From the NCBI GenBank assembly GCA_031292215.1, contig JARLHO010000177.1:1-38083 (forward strand): a stretch of 38,083 bases of DNA. The letters are read 5' to 3'. The notes beneath the pieces are model-generated. The model saw only the letters and a list, made by a program, of their open reading frames with translations. It was not told the DNA's origin and made no database searches. The position numbers were made by a program, and so were the translations under genes. This DNA is from Syntrophobacteraceae bacterium (GTDB lineage Bacteria; Desulfobacterota; Syntrophobacteria; Syntrophobacterales; Syntrophobacteraceae). This document shows positions 23,871 to 31,526 of this stretch, in pieces (within the stretch, counting starts at the first letter, position 1; each line of letters opens with the position of its first letter).

Positions 23871-25487
23871 ATGAACAACGCCGAGTCTGCGCAAAGTGGC
23901 CAGCAAGGCCTGGCCGGGCATCTCGAACTCCAGATACTCTACGATATCTTCTCCGCCCTGTCCAGTTCCCCTTATCTCAAAGACGTTCTAAAGCGAGCCC
24001 TTGCAAATATCCTTAGCACACTCAAGTGCAAGATGGGCGCCCTCTACCTCGTAAAGGAAAGCTCCGGGGACAAATGGCTGCTCGAGCTCTCTGCCCACCA
24101 CGGGTTTGCGCCGCGGCTTCTAAGCACCGTCCAGTACCTTAAAATACCCTCCGAGATGATGGACAAGTACTGGCAGGTCGACCGCGTCAGATGGTTTCCG
24201 ATATGCAAACTGTACTTTGCCGCCCTTCGCGACCGGATGAAGGAAAAGGGGGTCGAGGAAATCATCTGCATCCCCTTACGGTCCAATAACAATGTCGTAG
24301 GGTTGCTCTATGTGACAAATGACGGCGCCTATAAGCTTGGGGCCGGACAGAGCGAACTGCTCGGCGCGATTGGAAACCAGCTCGGGGTGACGATCCAGAA
24401 TGCGAAGCTTTTCGACTCGATAGAGCGGGCCAAGCGGGAGTTGGAAATAAGTTTTGACGCCATCGGCCACGCGATATTTCTGGTGGACAAAAGAATGCGG
24501 ATTTACCGGGTGAACCGCACGAGCGAGGTGGTCTATGGGCCGGACCTTGTCGGGCGCAAATACCCTCCGATACTTTACGGTAGCGTTGAGGCGCGCGACC
24601 ACTGTCCGATCCTTTCGTGCATGGAAACCGCCCGGCCCGTTCGAACCGAGGGCCCGCACCCGCGTTGGGGCGGCTACTACCACTATTATGCATTTCCGGT
24701 TTTAAACGTATCTTCCGGAGAGCTCGAACGGGTCGTCTATTACGAAAAAGACGCCACGCAGGCGAGAATACTCGAACAGCGTCTCCAGCAGTCGGAACGG
24801 CTAAAGGCGCTGGGAACTCTTGCCGCGGGGATCGCCCATGAAATTCGAAATCCCCTGGCCACCATAAATTTCAATACCCAGATGCTACGGCGCGAATTGG
24901 AGCTAAAACCCGCCCAGGAGGAGATGTTTCAAGACGTTTTCGAGCAGATACGCAGGATGGACCGCATTGTCCAGCAGGTTCTCCAGTTCGCGCGGCCAAG
25001 CGATCCTCAGTTTGTCCCCTCCGAGCTAAACGATGCGGTGCGCCGTTGCGTGGACATGTCGAAAATGTATTTACGCAAGGCCAACGTCGAACTCTCAGTC
25101 GAGCTCGGGCCGGATCTGCCTTCAATCGTGATGGATTTTAACCAGATCTGCCAGGTATTGATGAACCTCATAATCAATTCGATCGAGTCGATGCCCGGCG
25201 GCGGCAAAGTGAGAATAAATACATTTTCAAATGGCGAGCAGGGTCAGGTCTTTGAGATTCACGACTCGGGAACTGGCGTTTTGGAGGAAGACAAGGCCCG
25301 CATATTCGATCCTTTCTTTACCAGAAAGCCTGAGGGCACAGGGATGGGCCTAAGCATATCCAGGCAGATAGCGGAAAAACACGGCGCCCTGATGGAGCTC
25401 GAGTCGGCGCCGGGAAAAGGATCGACTTTCCGATTGATATTTCCCGGGGGAGGCGAGCATCAATTGCCGGCCAGGAATTCGAAATAA
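23871..25487 (+). CDS. Soluble sensor histidine kinase with GAF and PAS domains
   Basis: Residues about 20-180 form a GAF domain (ILSTLKCKMGALYLV..., IICIPLRSNNNVVGLLYV). Residues about 190-295 look like a PAS domain (FDAIGHAIFLVDKRMRIYRVN) that carries a Cx4C pair (HCPILSC). Then come a HisKA dimerisation helix with phospho-acceptor His323 (LAAGIAHEIRNPLATI) and a HATPase_c domain with N box LMNLIINSIESMPGG, G1 HDSGTGV and G2 GTGMGLSI. No membrane segment is evident, so it senses a cytoplasmic signal; the two cysteines could be redox- or metal-responsive (inference). It lies 31 nt after the CitE-like gene and probably in one transcript. No response regulator is in the window, so it is an orphan kinase here. 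Confidence 0.92.
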   Translation: MNNAESAQSGQQGLAGHLELQILYDIFSALSSSPYLKDVLKRALANILSTLKCKMGALYLVKESSGDKWLLELSAHHGFAPRLLSTVQYLKIPSEMMDKYWQVDRVRWFPICKLYFAALRDRMKEKGVEEIICIPLRSNNNVVGLLYVTNDGAYKLGAGQSELLGAIGNQLGVTIQNAKLFDSIERAKRELEISFDAIGHAIFLVDKRMRIYRVNRTSEVVYGPDLVGRKYPPILYGSVEARDHCPILSCMETARPVRTEGPHPRWGGYYHYYAFPVLNVSSGELERVVYYEKDATQARILEQRLQQSERLKALGTLAAGIAHEIRNPLATINFNTQMLRRELELKPAQEEMFQDVFEQIRRMDRIVQQVLQFARPSDPQFVPSELNDAVRRCVDMSKMYLRKANVELSVELGPDLPSIVMDFNQICQVLMNLIINSIESMPGGGKVRINTFSNGEQGQVFEIHDSGTGVLEEDKARIFDPFFTRKPEGTGMGLSISRQIAEKHGALMELESAPGKGSTFRLIFPGGGEHQLPARNSK

Positions 25488-25539
25488 ATACCCCCTGCCG
25501 CCTGGCACACTCGGCGCAAAGCGCAGGTCTTCGGACGTT

Positions 25540-25911
25540 TTAACATCGCGGTTCCAAAGCGGCGTTTACTCTAAACATCGCTTTTAACTGAGTCTTAAAT
25601 TCGGAACGGCGTTGTTCAAAGCGTATTCCGCACCGCCTTGTTTGAGGATGGCTCCACGAATTTTCGGGCGCCTCCAAATCGTACATCACGGTGGATTCGA
25701 CCCGGTTCATGCGCGGTGAATCCAATCCGAATATGCTGATGCTCACTGGACCGGTATCCAGCTTTCCGGTGGCCAGATACTGAACGCAGATACCACACTG
25801 GCTTGCATCCAACACTCTGCCAACGATTACTCCCGCATCGGGTATCACAAAAGCGGCAAAAACCTCTTCGCGGATTTCAAATCGTTTGTGCTTTCTCCGC
25901 TCTCGGTGCAC
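25540..25911 (-). CDS. PilZ-domain protein (probable c-di-GMP receptor)
   Basis: Small cytoplasmic protein of about 123 residues. Both PilZ c-di-GMP contact motifs are visible: an RxxxR block (ERRKHKRFEIRE) and DASQCGI (D/NxSxxG) about 30 residues later, followed by beta-strand-rich sequence ending in CGIRFEQ. It is therefore likely to bind c-di-GMP. I prefer the GTG at 25911, 4-5 nt after a run of seven G on the coding strand that acts as Shine-Dalgarno. A frame opening at 25992 would add 27 residues that do not look like PilZ sequence. Two homopolymer runs lie at 25916-25922 (7) and 25963-25970 (8). The epimerase gene lies upstream in the same orientation. Confidence 0.75.
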   Translation of the reverse strand: MHRERRKHKRFEIREEVFAAFVIPDAGVIVGRVLDASQCGICVQYLATGKLDTGPVSISIFGLDSPRMNRVESTVMYDLEAPENSWSHPQTRRCGIRFEQRRSEFKTQLKAMFRVNAALEPRC

Positions 25912-26193
25912 AACACCCCCCCTGGCCGTCCACAACCCGGCAATCCACGTAACGCTACAAGACCCCCCCCGAAACTGGCGAAAAGCATGCAATTTAGATG
26001 CCTATCTGTTTCAGGCGAGGTAAATATATGATGTAACGGAGCATCTTGTCATGCATCGCTCGTGCGGCAAGGAGCGCAAGTGTAAAGAAAACCAACATGC
26101 AAAGTTTCAAAAAACGGAGCTAAATCGTATTGGATACCGGTTTAGGGGTTGCAATCAAGTTCGTAAAGATTTCCGACGCGCCGGCACTTGAGG

Positions 26194-27213
26194 CTAGACG
26201 CGATAATATCGCCTGTACCAGTCTACGAAAAGCGAGACCCCCTCGCGCAGGGGCGTTTCGGGGTGGAAGCCAAATTCCCTGGCAGTGTCTTCGATATCGG
26301 CGAAAGTCGCCCGTACATCGCCCGGCTGCATGGGGAGAAACTCCTTTATAGCCTTTAGCCCCAGGCAGTCTTCTATGGCCGATATAAATTCCATAAGCTG
26401 AGCGGGTTTATTGTTTCCGATGTTGTAGAGCTTAAAGGGGGCAAAGCTTGAGCCGGGGTCCGGGGCGAGTCCATTCCACTCGGGGTTGGGGGCGGGAGGA
26501 CGGGCGACTATGCGCATGAGAGCATCGATCACGTCGTCGATATAGGTAAAATCGCGGATCATTTTGCCGTCGTTAAAAATCTGGATCGGTTCCCGGGCAA
26601 GTATTGCGCGGGTGAAAAGAATGGGGGCCATGTCGGGGCGTCCCCAGGGGCCGTAGACGGTGAAGAATCGAAGGCCGGTGCAGGGGATCGAGTAGAGATG
26701 CGAGTAAGCATGGGCCATGAGTTCGTTTGCTTTTTTGGTGGCCGCATACAGAGAAACGGGGTGGTCGACGTTATCGTGTATCGAAAAGGGTATTTTTTCG
26801 TTTCCGCCATAGACCGAGCTCGATGAGGCAAAGACCAGGTGTTTTACCTCGGTGCGTCTGCAGGCTTCGAGAAGATGTAGAAACCCGTCGATATTGCTCT
26901 GGACGTAGGCTTTCGGATTAACGAGCGAATAGCGAACGCCGGCCTGGGCCGCCATGTTCACTACGAGCTCGAAGGAATACTTTGTGAAGATATCCTCGAT
27001 TCCAAGATGGTCCAAGAGGTCGAGCTGGTGAAAGCAAAACCCGGGAAATTTGGCGAGAAAAGCGAGCCGGTCCCGCTTTAGCCGCACATCGTAATAGTCG
27101 TTGACATTGTCTAGACCAACCACTTGCCATCCCGCCCGAAGCATCTTTAAAGACAGGTGAAAACCGATAAAACCTGCCGCCCCCGTAACCAGGGCGGGTT
27201 TTTGAAGATCCAT
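26194..27213 (-). CDS. NAD-dependent sugar epimerase, UDP-glucuronate 4-epimerase-like
   Basis: Extended short-chain dehydrogenase/reductase that inverts a nucleotide-sugar hydroxyl. The NAD site is TGAAGFIGFHLS; further signatures are FASSSSVYGGN (catalytic Ser), LYAATKKANELMAHAY (Tyr-x3-Lys) and TGLRFFTVYGPWGRPDMA. The last block and overall resemblance point to UDP-glucuronate to UDP-galacturonate epimerases. I start at ATG 27213 (MDLQKPALVTG, AAAGGGA upstream), giving 339 residues. It should supply an acidic sugar nucleotide for the exopolysaccharide encoded 4 kb away (inference). Confidence 0.88.
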   Translation of the reverse strand: MDLQKPALVTGAAGFIGFHLSLKMLRAGWQVVGLDNVNDYYDVRLKRDRLAFLAKFPGFCFHQLDLLDHLGIEDIFTKYSFELVVNMAAQAGVRYSLVNPKAYVQSNIDGFLHLLEACRRTEVKHLVFASSSSVYGGNEKIPFSIHDNVDHPVSLYAATKKANELMAHAYSHLYSIPCTGLRFFTVYGPWGRPDMAPILFTRAILAREPIQIFNDGKMIRDFTYIDDVIDALMRIVARPPAPNPEWNGLAPDPGSSFAPFKLYNIGNNKPAQLMEFISAIEDCLGLKAIKEFLPMQPGDVRATFADIEDTAREFGFHPETPLREGVSLFVDWYRRYYRV

Positions 27214-27502
27214 TTTGATTTCCCTTTCGATTTTTCCTTCGGCGCGTCCCTGGAAAAAGATAGCCGTCCGCAGCGTCAATTTTGCCCTCATCGGAGTTGA
27301 TTTGCAATGATTTCCATGCGGTTGCAGGTGCTCTTCCCGGGAGCCCGGGCAATTAGTCTCGGGGATGAATTACTAATCCGTAATTAAGTGAAGCTTCGGG
27401 ATTGAAATTTCGGCCTTGGCAACCGTTGTTCCCCATGGAGGCCGGGCGGTCAAACGTATGTCCCGTGCGCTTCCGTGAGGGTCTTACGGGGAGCTGTTTC
27501 CC

Positions 27503-27518
27503 TGGCATCGCTTTTGCT
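27503..27518 (+). promoter_or_regulatory. Sigma-54 promoter
   Basis: TGGCATCGCTTTTGCT matches the sigma-54 consensus TGGCAYR-N4-TTGCW at all but one position. The invariant GG (27504-27505) and GC (27516-27517) are separated by exactly 10 nt. Transcription should start about 12 nt further, just before the riboswitch. It requires an enhancer-binding activator that is not in the window. Confidence 0.8.
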
Positions 27519-27548
27519 TTTCCATCGTTCAACGATATTAGGCACCAC

Positions 27549-27640
27549 ACCATAAAGGGCAAACTGCGCGAAAGCGCAGGACGCAAAGTTACTGGCCTAA
27601 GTCCCGGAGCATCGGGATACGGTCGCAGGACTGCTGGGCG
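27549..27640 (+). promoter_or_regulatory. Class I c-di-GMP riboswitch (GEMM-I)
   Basis: The conserved landmarks appear in order: GGGCAAAC, a GC stem closed by a GAAA tetraloop (TGCGC-GAAA-GCGCA), GGACGCAAAG, TGGCCTAA, a second stem (TCCCG/CGGGA), and the receptor-like ACGGTCGCAGGACTGC. This is the class I c-di-GMP aptamer layout. It starts about 20 nt after the expected sigma-54 transcription start and lies 58 nt upstream of the secreted repeat protein gene, which it should control. Boundaries are approximate. Confidence 0.88.
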
Positions 27641-27648
27641 GATGCAGC

Positions 27649-27693
27649 ACCTCCTTAGGACGCTGGGTTTGCCAAGCGACTCTTCGAGGAGGT
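27649..27693 (+). promoter_or_regulatory. Shine-Dalgarno-sequestering expression platform
   Basis: ACCTCCTT (27649-27656) can pair over 8 bp with the ribosome site GAGGAGGT (27686-27693), 4 nt before ATG. The upstream strand GCTG...CAGC overlaps both the aptamer end and the anti-SD segment, so ligand binding could switch between the two pairings. This points to translational control; the direction (on or off) cannot be read with certainty. Confidence 0.6.
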
Positions 27694-27697
27694 CAAG

Positions 27698-29884
27698 ATG
27701 AAAAGATCCATCGGATACATTGGGGCAATCCTAATCGTTTCCCTGGCGCTGGTTGCGGGTTCTTCGGCCCGGGCCCGGGCAGCGCAAGCCGTACTGGCCT
27801 GGAACGCTGCAAGCGACCCATCGGTCACCGGATACAACGTCTATTTCGGAACTCAAAGCGGTAACTACCAAACGCCGGTAAACGCCGGTGGCAGCGCCAC
27901 CTATACGGTAACGAATCTTTCGGCTTCACAGACCTGCTATTTTGCCGTAACGGCGTATTCGAGCGCCACGGAAAGCGCTTTTTCCCAGGAATTGGCCTGT
28001 AACTTCATAACGGCCCAGGCGGGCGCCAACGGACAGATCACCCCCGCTGGAGTGAGCTCTGTTGCCGGCGGCGGCTCTCAGACCTACTCGATAGTCCCAA
28101 ACCCCGGGTATCAGATAGCTCTTCTTGAGGTAGACGGCCAGCAGGTGAGTCCAACAGCGACTTACACCTTTTCCAATGTGACGAGCTGCCATACAATATC
28201 TGTCACCTTTTCACCCGTAAATTCGCCCGTAAATTTCACTATTTCGGCCCAAAGCCAAGCGGGCGGCGCCATTTCTCCTTCGGGCCCGGTGAGTGTGGCC
28301 CCAGGAGCCAACCAGACCTATACGATAAGTCCGGCCGCCAATTACGCGATTGCAACCGTTACGGTCGACGGGGCATCGGTGGGCGCGGTATCAAGCTACA
28401 CATTCAACGGCGTAGAGTCAAATCACACCATCGCGGCGGCCTTTTCGCCCATCCAGAGCTACACGATTTCGACGAGTTTCCAGGGCGGCGGGTCGATATC
28501 TCCTGCCGGCTCGGTAATCGTTATTTCTGGAAATAACGCCCAGTTCGCGATAACGGCCAACACCGGCTACCAGGTCTCAAACGTCGTAGTAGACGGTAAA
28601 TCGGTCGGCGCGGTTTCGAGCTACACATTCACCGGAGTCTGCGCCAATCACAGCATACAAGCCTCTTTTGCCTCCCAACAATGTGTAATAACCGCATCCG
28701 CCCAGGGCAGCGGAACCATCTCGCCGTCGGGGGCAAATCCGTTTTCCTCCGGGACTAACGTGTCCTATTCGATGACGCCCGCTTCCGGCTACACCCTAAG
28801 CGCGGTTCTAGTCGATGGCAACCAGGTGTCGAGCGGGCAAACGCAGTCGGCCTCGGCAAAGGTCGGAGGCGGCGCCGGTGCGGTCGCTACCAATTACACT
28901 TTTCAGAATGTGGCCGGCGATCATACGATTGAGGCGCTCTTTTCGCCCACCTCTTTGGTGGTAGCAGACGCAGGACCCGATCAGGTCGTAAAAAGCGGGG
29001 CGACCGTAACGCTGGACGGCTTGAATTCGACGGCTTCGGGGGGGCGAATCGCTTCCTACAAGTGGACACAGGTCCTGGGCCCCTCGGTTGCGTTGTCAAA
29101 CCCTTCCTCGCCTCAGTGCACCTTCACGCCTCAAAATATTTCCTCGGCTGCCTCTCTTGGCTTTGCGCTCACAGTCACGAACGCAGCGGGAGTCAGCAGC
29201 AGTTCCACCTGCCTGGTAAACGTCAGTTCGACCGGCAAAGGCCCCGCGGTAAACGCAGGCCCCGACCAGACGGTTTCGGCCTACACCAATGTGACCCTGG
29301 ATGGATCGTCCTACTCCGACTCCTACGGCACGATAGCAACCTATGCGTGGACACAAATCTCGGGGCCAACCGTTTCGATCCTTAACGCCGATACCCCCAA
29401 TGGTTCCTTTGTGGCGCCCGATCCCGGCGCCGGCGGCGAAACCCTCGTGTTCGAACTGAGCGTACAGGACCAGTACGGGCTGGAAGCACGGGGCCTGTGG
29501 ACGGTAAACGTAGTGGGCGACTCCCAGCCGCCGGTGGCCAATGCGGGCGATAACCTGAGCGCGGTTCCCATGAGTACTGTGACCCTTAAGGGTACGGGTT
29601 CGCTAGACCCCACGGGGTCCCCCGACACCTACCGGTGGACACAGATAAGCGGCGTCCCGGTGACCCTTTCCGACCCGACATCGGCTGCCCCGACCTTTAC
29701 CGCCCCCACCTGGACAACCGATCAGGGGGCGCAACTGGTGTTTATGCTAACCGTTACCAACCCCGTAGACCAACTGAGCGCAACGGCGCAATGCACGGTT
29801 ACGGTCCAAAACACGAGCCCGGTTCTGGCGAGTGTGAGGCCCAATTGGTCGTTCGCCTCAGGTTTTGCCGCAGCCAAACGGTAG
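27698..29884 (+). CDS. Secreted FN3 / InlB-repeat / PKD-like repeat protein (putative adhesin)
   Basis: A 728-residue exported protein. A signal peptide (residues 1-29, ending ARARA) is followed by a fibronectin type III domain (about 30-105). Four divergent InlB-B-type repeats come next (about 105-418), each with the pattern GxIxPxG...G.nqtYtisP..GY.i..v.vDG..vg...sYTF..v..nHtI.a.Fs. Three PKD/REJ-like beta-sandwich domains close the protein (about 420-705), with VADAGPDQ/VNAGPDQ/ANAGDN openings and YxWTQ(I/V)xGPxV cores. No membrane anchor, LPXTG or PEP-CTERM sorting signal is visible. Such proteins serve as extracellular adhesins or matrix components. GAGGAGGT lies before ATG. The sigma-54 promoter and c-di-GMP riboswitch upstream tie it to the planktonic/biofilm switch. 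Confidence 0.85.
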   Translation: MKRSIGYIGAILIVSLALVAGSSARARAAQAVLAWNAASDPSVTGYNVYFGTQSGNYQTPVNAGGSATYTVTNLSASQTCYFAVTAYSSATESAFSQELACNFITAQAGANGQITPAGVSSVAGGGSQTYSIVPNPGYQIALLEVDGQQVSPTATYTFSNVTSCHTISVTFSPVNSPVNFTISAQSQAGGAISPSGPVSVAPGANQTYTISPAANYAIATVTVDGASVGAVSSYTFNGVESNHTIAAAFSPIQSYTISTSFQGGGSISPAGSVIVISGNNAQFAITANTGYQVSNVVVDGKSVGAVSSYTFTGVCANHSIQASFASQQCVITASAQGSGTISPSGANPFSSGTNVSYSMTPASGYTLSAVLVDGNQVSSGQTQSASAKVGGGAGAVATNYTFQNVAGDHTIEALFSPTSLVVADAGPDQVVKSGATVTLDGLNSTASGGRIASYKWTQVLGPSVALSNPSSPQCTFTPQNISSAASLGFALTVTNAAGVSSSSTCLVNVSSTGKGPAVNAGPDQTVSAYTNVTLDGSSYSDSYGTIATYAWTQISGPTVSILNADTPNGSFVAPDPGAGGETLVFELSVQDQYGLEARGLWTVNVVGDSQPPVANAGDNLSAVPMSTVTLKGTGSLDPTGSPDTYRWTQISGVPVTLSDPTSAAPTFTAPTWTTDQGAQLVFMLTVTNPVDQLSATAQCTVTVQNTSPVLASVRPNWSFASGFAAAKR

Positions 29885-30440
29885 CCTTTAAGGAAGAGGC
29901 GGTTGTCCCCGTAACCCCCGGAGGGCGCGCTGGAAAAAAGAGCGCAGCGCCACCCTGCGGGGGGGGGGCGAGACCGTTTGGAAATGAGTTAAAAAAATAG
30001 CCCCCACCACTTTGTAAACCAACGGAAAACCATACCCTCTACGTCCGAAAAAGACGCTTTCCATGAAACATGGGCTTTAGGCCAAAAAAATTGAGTTTGA
30101 GGGGTTTTTGCGGACCCCGGGGAAGTAGCATAGTCTCCTAAAGTATGGTATTGCGTGTAAACTCTTGCCCCGATAGGGGTTTTGCAAAAAAATCTTCTGC
30201 AGATTGCGTCAACTTAACTGCATGATACCAAAGGATGTTATCAATGATAAGGTATTTAAAATACCCTGTTTCTAATACTTCCGTTCACCCTTTACCTTCC
30301 AGGATAACACTCTATTTTGATGCTCAAGGTGCAACTTGTGGCGCCTGCTACCTCAAGGGCGATCATTTTCTAATCTATTCGCGGATGTAATAGAGTTGGC
30401 GGAGCCATAGGTAAACCTTGAAGTGAGGGAGCCCAAAGTT
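29885..30440. other. AT-richer intergenic region
   Basis: No supported gene. It contains a G10 run (29959-29968), an AT-rich palindrome GGTATTTAAAATACC near 30250, and a small CCCC-GATA-GGGG stem with T4 (30168-30183). Base composition is visibly more AT-rich than the flanking coding DNA. The promoter for the nuclease-like gene should lie here, but I cannot place it. Confidence 0.5.
30168..30183 (+). terminator. Small candidate intrinsic terminator
   Basis: CCCC-GATA-GGGG followed by TTTT. The stem is short, and it lies 284 nt past the adhesin-like gene, so this is tentative. Confidence 0.3.
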
Positions 30441-30986
30441 ATGATGTCTCGCGGTAAATCCAATGCCCTGGTAATTGTTCTGGTGCTTTTTACGCTCTTT
30501 TGGTTATTGCCTTCGTCCTGCTTTGCCTATATGGGCAGGGTCGAAAATGTCGACGGAGGGGATTTGCTTACGGTTTCGGCAAATGGCGCTTCGCGAAAAG
30601 TTCGTCTCTTTGGCATTGCATGCCCTCTTTTCGGGCAGCCGTTTCACGGCAAGGCGATGTTTATGACCAAATTTCTTTCGCTTAAAAGAAACGTGGATAT
30701 TACCCCTGTTTTTACGGATAATTACGGCATAGAAAATTCGCTTGTACGAGTCGAGGGATCGGGGGCCTATCTTAACGACAGACTTCTTGGATACGGGCTT
30801 GCGTGGGTTAAGCCCTGCGAGAGCAAATCTCATCTGTGCGTGGAATGGAAAAAGCTCGAGGGAGTGGCCCAGATGAACTTTATTGGACTTTGGGCTCAGC
30901 CGCCCGCGATTGCCCCGTGGGAGTGGCAAAAGGCGCAAAGGATGCTGATACTCGATCGCATGAAGTCGACAGAAAAAAAGAAATAG
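30441..30986 (+). CDS. Exported staphylococcal-nuclease-fold protein, probably catalytically inactive
   Basis: A signal peptide (hydrophobic ALVIVLVLFTLFWLL, cleavage near CFA) is followed by an SNase-type OB fold: GRVENVDGGDLLTVSANG, RKVRLFGIACP, LNDRLLGYGLAWV, C-terminal GLWAQPPAIAPWEWQK. Active SNases read GIDxPE and DxYGR at the metal and catalytic positions; here these are GIACPL and DNYGIE. The catalytic Glu, one metal Asp and the second Arg therefore appear lost, while the first Arg (VRL) is kept. It may act as a binding protein. I start at ATG 30441 (GAGGGAG 9 nt upstream) rather than at a GTG 18 nt earlier. The gene stands alone, between the adhesin-like gene and the exopolysaccharide operon. 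Confidence 0.75.
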   Translation: MMSRGKSNALVIVLVLFTLFWLLPSSCFAYMGRVENVDGGDLLTVSANGASRKVRLFGIACPLFGQPFHGKAMFMTKFLSLKRNVDITPVFTDNYGIENSLVRVEGSGAYLNDRLLGYGLAWVKPCESKSHLCVEWKKLEGVAQMNFIGLWAQPPAIAPWEWQKAQRMLILDRMKSTEKKK

Positions 30987-31526
30987 CTTGTAATTTGCGG
31001 TAATTCATGCCTTGGCGCTTAGGGCAAACGATATATTTAAGCGCGCCGGCGCCCCAAGAGCTCAATTTGGGAATTTCTCTTACGACACAATCTCTACGTT
31101 CCACCCAACCTGCAAATGAAGGTTTCTACAAGCTGGGCCGCCGCTTCGTTGGATGCGGTTTGAACGAGGATGAAACTTGGAGTTTCATAAGAGAGAGCGA
31201 CGGGAGAGTAAATCCCCCCGGCCCCCCTTTGCAAAAAAGGGGGGCGATTGAGCCTTGCCCCTCCATGCGCGTCATTACTAGCGGCCCGTCATTGCAAAAG
31301 GAAATAGCCATAAAATTGAACCCTTGGCGGCATGCGGCGCGGACTGCCGTCCGTGATGCCGCAGGCGCAGCCAGTCGGGCAGGTCGGGGCTTGGCAACCC
31401 GTCTGCGGCGACACGCCGCTGAAGTTTCATAAGAGCGGCGCCGCCAAGTCCCGGGGCGCCTGGTAAGACTTGAGCCTCCTGCGCCCGTTCCTACCCGATT
31501 TACCTTTTCCATGAAGAGATGAAAAA
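30987..31526. other. Repeat-containing gap before the exopolysaccharide operon
   Basis: No supported gene. It holds a half GTTGGG element (31099-31110), copy D of the long dispersed repeat (31152-31330) and a GC-rich stretch with several small hairpins (31330-31450). An operon promoter is expected near 31440-31510; a GG-N10-GC spacing at 31469-31482 exists, but its boxes are poor. Confidence 0.6.
31152..31330. repeat. Long dispersed intergenic repeat, copy D
   Basis: The same orientation and order of blocks as 9974-10150, including the exactly shared 44-bp core at 31201-31244 and the trailing CTCCATGCGCGTCA, CGTCATTGCAAAA and ATAAAATTGA blocks. Differences are scattered single substitutions and one 2-nt indel. 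Confidence 0.85.

Noticed and set aside
31469-31482. Sigma-54 promoter for the exopolysaccharide operon
   Set aside because: The spacing fits, but neither box resembles the consensus beyond GG and GC.
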